Positions 13,760 through 16,247 of a stretch of 16,247 nt of DNA are shown here, in pieces; the stretch's first letter is position 1, and each line of letters opens with the position of its first letter. Where the stretch lies: assembly GCA_902470895.1 (NCBI GenBank), contig CABRID010000044.1, positions 1 through 16,247 of the forward strand. The letters are read 5' to 3'. The position numbers and the translations under genes were made by a program. This stretch comes from an uncultured Collinsella sp. GTDB taxonomy: Bacteria; Actinomycetota; Coriobacteriia; Coriobacteriales; Coriobacteriaceae. The notes below the pieces were generated by a model. The model saw only the letters and a program-made list of their open reading frames with translations, had not been told where the DNA came from and did not search any database.

Positions 13760-13775
13760 AAAAGGGAGAGACATC

Positions 13776-14021
13776 ATGAAGAAGTCCACGTTTAACACCC
13801 TGCTTGTTGGTGGCGGTTTTCTGCTCGGCACGGCCGGCATCAAGCTGCTTACCAGCGCTCCGGTAAAGAATGCCTGCGTGCAGGGCATCGCGTGCGGTAT
13901 GCGCGTCAAGAACTGCTATCAGGACATGGTCGAGCAGGCCAAGGCCAATGTCGACGACATGGTTGCCGAGGCTGCCTACATCACCCAGAGCGAGGCCGCT
14001 GCTGACGAGGCAGCCGAGTAA
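13776..14021 (+). CDS. Small membrane protein, DUF6110-like, partner of the P-type ATPase
   Basis: An 81-aa protein with a Lys-rich start, a transmembrane helix at about 8-27 (TLLVGGGFLLGTAGIKLLTS), a short segment with two cysteines (ACVQGIACGMRVKNCYQ has C34, C40 and C47 nearby) and an acidic Ala/Glu-rich tail. The GTAGIKLLTS-APVKNA pattern resembles the DUF6110 family, which I recall beside heavy-metal ATPases in Firmicutes. Mycobacterial CtpC/CtpG/CtpV pair with small DUF1490/PacL membrane proteins that assist zinc efflux, so a scaffold or chaperone role is inferred. GGGAG at 13764-13768 sets ATG 13776; a longer GTG frame from 13701 ignores it. The ATPase starts 18 bases after its stop, so the two form an operon. 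Confidence 0.75.
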   Translation: MKKSTFNTLLVGGGFLLGTAGIKLLTSAPVKNACVQGIACGMRVKNCYQDMVEQAKANVDDMVAEAAYITQSEAAADEAAE

Positions 14022-14039
14022 CGCTCCCGGGCACAAACT

Positions 14040-16115
14040 ATGAGATTCTCGATTATTAGCGAGATCCCCGGCAGGACCCGTCTTCAATTGGCGGGTCCTG
14101 TGCCAGAGAGCGATCTCGACGCACTTCTTAAACTCAGCGGCGATATCGACGGCGTGCACAAGGTGCGCGTTTATGGCCGTATTGGCCAGATGGCGCTCGA
14201 ATATGACGAGCAGTGTCGTGCAGGCGTGCTCGACGCCCTGGGTGCGCTCGATGCCCAGGCCATTGCCGACGCAAAGACGGGTTACGTGATGCAGCTTGAG
14301 CCACGCAAGCACAAGCTCGTCATGGATCTTGCCACACTTATCGGTGCCCACTACGCGCGCCGCTGGTTCCTGCCTACGCCGCTGCGTGCCATCTTTGTCG
14401 TGGCTGGTTACATGGCATTTTTGCGCGCCGCTCTCCACGAGCTCTCGCAGCCGCGTCTGGCCGTTCCCGTGCTCGACGCTTCGGCCATCGGTATCTCGTT
14501 TGTCAAACGTGATGTCGATACCGCGGGGCAGACGATGTTCCTGCTCAACGTGGGCGAGCTGCTCGAGGACTACACCCGCGCCATGAGCGAAAACGAGCTC
14601 ATCAACTCGCTGCTCGATGTGCCCGACAAGGCGCAAAAGGTCGTCGGCGACACCGAGGTGAGCGTTGCCGCCACCGAGCTTGAGCCCGGCGACTTGGTCG
14701 CCGTTCGCACCGGCATGTCCATCTGCATCGACGGCGTGGTTGAGCAGGGAAGCGCCATGGTTAACCAGGCGACCCTGACCGGCGAGCCGCTTGCCGTCGA
14801 GCGCAGCGCAGGCGACGATGTGTTTGCTGGAACTGTCGTCGAGGACGGCAGCATCTTGGTGCGCGTGCGCGCCAACACGGCTCAGACCAAGCTGCGCTCG
14901 ATCGTCTCGCTCGTGCAGGCGGCCGACTCGCTCAAGTCCGAGGGCCAGTCGCACATGGAAGACCTCGCCAACAAGATCGTCCCGTGGAACTTCCTGCTCG
15001 CGGGCCTTGTCGCTCTCACCACGCGTAGCCTCATTAAGACCTCGGCGGCGCTGATGGTCGACTACTCGTGCGCACTCAAGCTCACGGGTTCCGTTGCCGT
15101 CATGACCGCTATGAGCGATGCTGCCAAGATGGGCGTCATGGTCAAGGGCGCGAAGTATTTTGAGTCGTTTGCCAAGGCCGATACCATTGTCTTTGACAAG
15201 ACCGGCACGCTCACCGAGGCGCAGCCGCGCCTGGCTTGCGTGCTGACGACCGATGGCTGGAGCGAGGATGAGGTCCTGCGCCTTTCCGCTTGCCTGGAGG
15301 AGCATTTTCCGCATCCGGTGGCGCGCGCTGTGGTCAATGCGGCGCGCGAGCGCGAGCTCGAGCATCGCGAGCGCCATGCTGCCGTTGAGTATATCGTGGC
15401 GCACGGCATTGCCTCGTCAATCGAGGATCGTCGCGCAATCATCGGTTCAGCGCACTTTGTATTCGAGGATGAGGGCGCGCAGCTCGAGTCCGACATCAAG
15501 GAGCGCATCGAGTCCCAGATGCAGGGCTTGTCGCCGCTGTACCTGGCGGTCGACGGCACGGTCGTGGGCGTGCTCGGCATCGAGGATCCGCTCAAGCCCG
15601 GGGTCCGCGAGGCTATCGCCGACCTGCATGCGCTGGGCGTCAAGCATGTCGTTATGCTCACGGGCGACTCCGAGCGCACGGCCGAGCGCATTGCGCGCGA
15701 GGCGGGTGTCGATGAATTTAAGGCCGAGCTGCTGCCCGAGGACAAGTACGCTTATGTGGAACGCATTAAGAGCGAGGGGCGCCACGTTGCCATGGTGGGC
15801 GACGGCGTCAACGATTCGCCGGCGCTCGGCTTGGCTGACGTGGGCCTGGCGATGGGTGGCGGAAGCGACATCGCCAAGGAGGTCGCCGATATCATCCTGA
15901 CCGATACGGATCTCGCCGCAATTGTGCGCCTGCGCCGCATGAGCCAGGGCCTCGTTGATCGTCTGACGAGCTCCTACTCTAAGGTGATGCTTACCAACTC
16001 AGCGCTCTTGGCACTGGGTATTACCGGCGCGATTACCCCGCAGGCGTCGTCGCTGCTGCACAACGGCTCGACGATTGCCTACAGCCTGAGCAACGCCAAG
16101 GCTTACCTGCATTAG
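14040..16115 (+). CDS. Heavy-metal P1B-type ATPase (CtpC-like)
   Basis: A 691-aa transition-metal transporter. An N-terminal HMA-like domain (about 1-65; ISEIPGRTRLQL) lacks a CxxC metal site. The actuator motif is TGE (247-249). The membrane metal site is an unusual YSCAL (342-346) in place of CPC/CPx, followed by K348. The phosphorylated aspartate is D386 in DKTGTLT; the P1B-specific HP is at 425-426 (HFPHPVA); MLTGDS and GDGVNDSPAL follow. The SCA-type site recalls CtpC-like Mn/Zn ATPases; metal and direction are not determined by sequence, but efflux is usual. There is no clear Shine-Dalgarno before ATG 14040, so translation may depend on coupling from the small upstream protein. The family call is firm; the ion is not. 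Confidence 0.93.
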   Translation: MRFSIISEIPGRTRLQLAGPVPESDLDALLKLSGDIDGVHKVRVYGRIGQMALEYDEQCRAGVLDALGALDAQAIADAKTGYVMQLEPRKHKLVMDLATLIGAHYARRWFLPTPLRAIFVVAGYMAFLRAALHELSQPRLAVPVLDASAIGISFVKRDVDTAGQTMFLLNVGELLEDYTRAMSENELINSLLDVPDKAQKVVGDTEVSVAATELEPGDLVAVRTGMSICIDGVVEQGSAMVNQATLTGEPLAVERSAGDDVFAGTVVEDGSILVRVRANTAQTKLRSIVSLVQAADSLKSEGQSHMEDLANKIVPWNFLLAGLVALTTRSLIKTSAALMVDYSCALKLTGSVAVMTAMSDAAKMGVMVKGAKYFESFAKADTIVFDKTGTLTEAQPRLACVLTTDGWSEDEVLRLSACLEEHFPHPVARAVVNAARERELEHRERHAAVEYIVAHGIASSIEDRRAIIGSAHFVFEDEGAQLESDIKERIESQMQGLSPLYLAVDGTVVGVLGIEDPLKPGVREAIADLHALGVKHVVMLTGDSERTAERIAREAGVDEFKAELLPEDKYAYVERIKSEGRHVAMVGDGVNDSPALGLADVGLAMGGGSDIAKEVADIILTDTDLAAIVRLRRMSQGLVDRLTSSYSKVMLTNSALLALGITGAITPQASSLLHNGSTIAYSLSNAKAYLH

Positions 16116-16139
16116 CAGACGTGTTTGCCCACGTTATCT

Positions 16140-16185
16140 GGCCTGCGCCCAGACGGCATCGGTGTCGTCCGGGCGCAGGCCTTTT
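16140..16185 (+). terminator. Strong intrinsic terminator of the metal ATPase operon
   Basis: GGCCTGCGCCC (16140-16150) pairs perfectly with GGGCGCAGGCC (16171-16181). Inside, GACGGCA (16152-16158) pairs with TGTCGTC (16163-16169) with one wobble. TTTT follows at 16182-16185. Confidence 0.85.
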
Positions 16186-16214
16186 GCATTGATTACGGGC
16201 TTTAGCCTGTGCGG

Positions 16215-16229
16215 GGCGCGCAGCGCGCC
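16215..16229. repeat. Short GC-rich palindrome at the window end
   Basis: GGCGCGC-A-GCGCGCC is a perfect 7-bp palindrome around one A. No T-run follows on either strand. The rest of 16186-16247 shows nothing assignable. Confidence 0.4.
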
Positions 16230-16247
16230 GCATCAGAAACCACCCGC

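Noticed and set aside
13683..15404. 573-aa minus-strand reading frame opposite the P-type ATPase
   Set aside because: Antisense artefact of codon bias; composition is His/Arg/Gly/Leu-rich with no family features.

Overview
The window looks like a contig end from a high-GC Coriobacteriia genome, most likely Collinsella or a close relative. This is inferred from G/C-rich wobble positions in the housekeeping genes, a gatCAB operon, a class C sortase, palindromic GGGACAG-type intergenic repeats and a small DUF6110-like protein beside a heavy-metal P-type ATPase. No rRNA or tRNA was available to confirm it. The first 45 bases are not genomic: they match a Nextera i7 adapter ending in the Tn5 mosaic end.

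Layout, left to right. (1) 67-1790: a two-gene cassette of a winged-helix regulator and an overlapping AbiEii-type nucleotidyltransferase, which resembles a toxin-antitoxin or abortive-infection module and is less GC-biased than its neighbours. (2) 1911-2846: an orphan class C sortase. (3) 2847-3172: a repeat-dense spacer with two inverted repeats and two tandem repeats. (4) 3173-6674: gatC-gatA-gatB, translationally coupled, encoding the tRNA-dependent amidotransferase; GatB carries an unusual insertion. (5) 6675-7157: a complex spacer with a near-perfect 32-bp-arm inverted repeat, three successive terminator hairpins, two tandem ~126-nt units that each end in a hairpin, and a pair of CRP/FNR-like operators. 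(6) 7158-8522: an AAA_14/DUF4143 ATPase. (7) 9591-8587 (minus): an AraC-family regulator starting with TTG, divergent from (8) 9706-13290: a two-gene heterodimeric ABC transporter whose first gene is interrupted by one in-frame TAA. (9) 13291-13775: a REP-like pair, a 166-bp inverted-repeat element and a promoter with a possible DtxR-type operator and structured leader. (10) 13776-16115: a small membrane protein and a P1B-type ATPase, closed by a strong terminator.

The genes form independent units: translation fidelity (gatCAB), envelope (sortase), probable defence or selfish modules (NTase pair, AAA/DUF4143) and two metal-related transport loci (AraC-ABC, possibly siderophore linked; DUF6110-P1B ATPase). 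No single large undescribed system is evident. The most unusual sequence is in the three repeat-rich spacers, and the nonsense codon in the ABC gene is the clearest coding anomaly.
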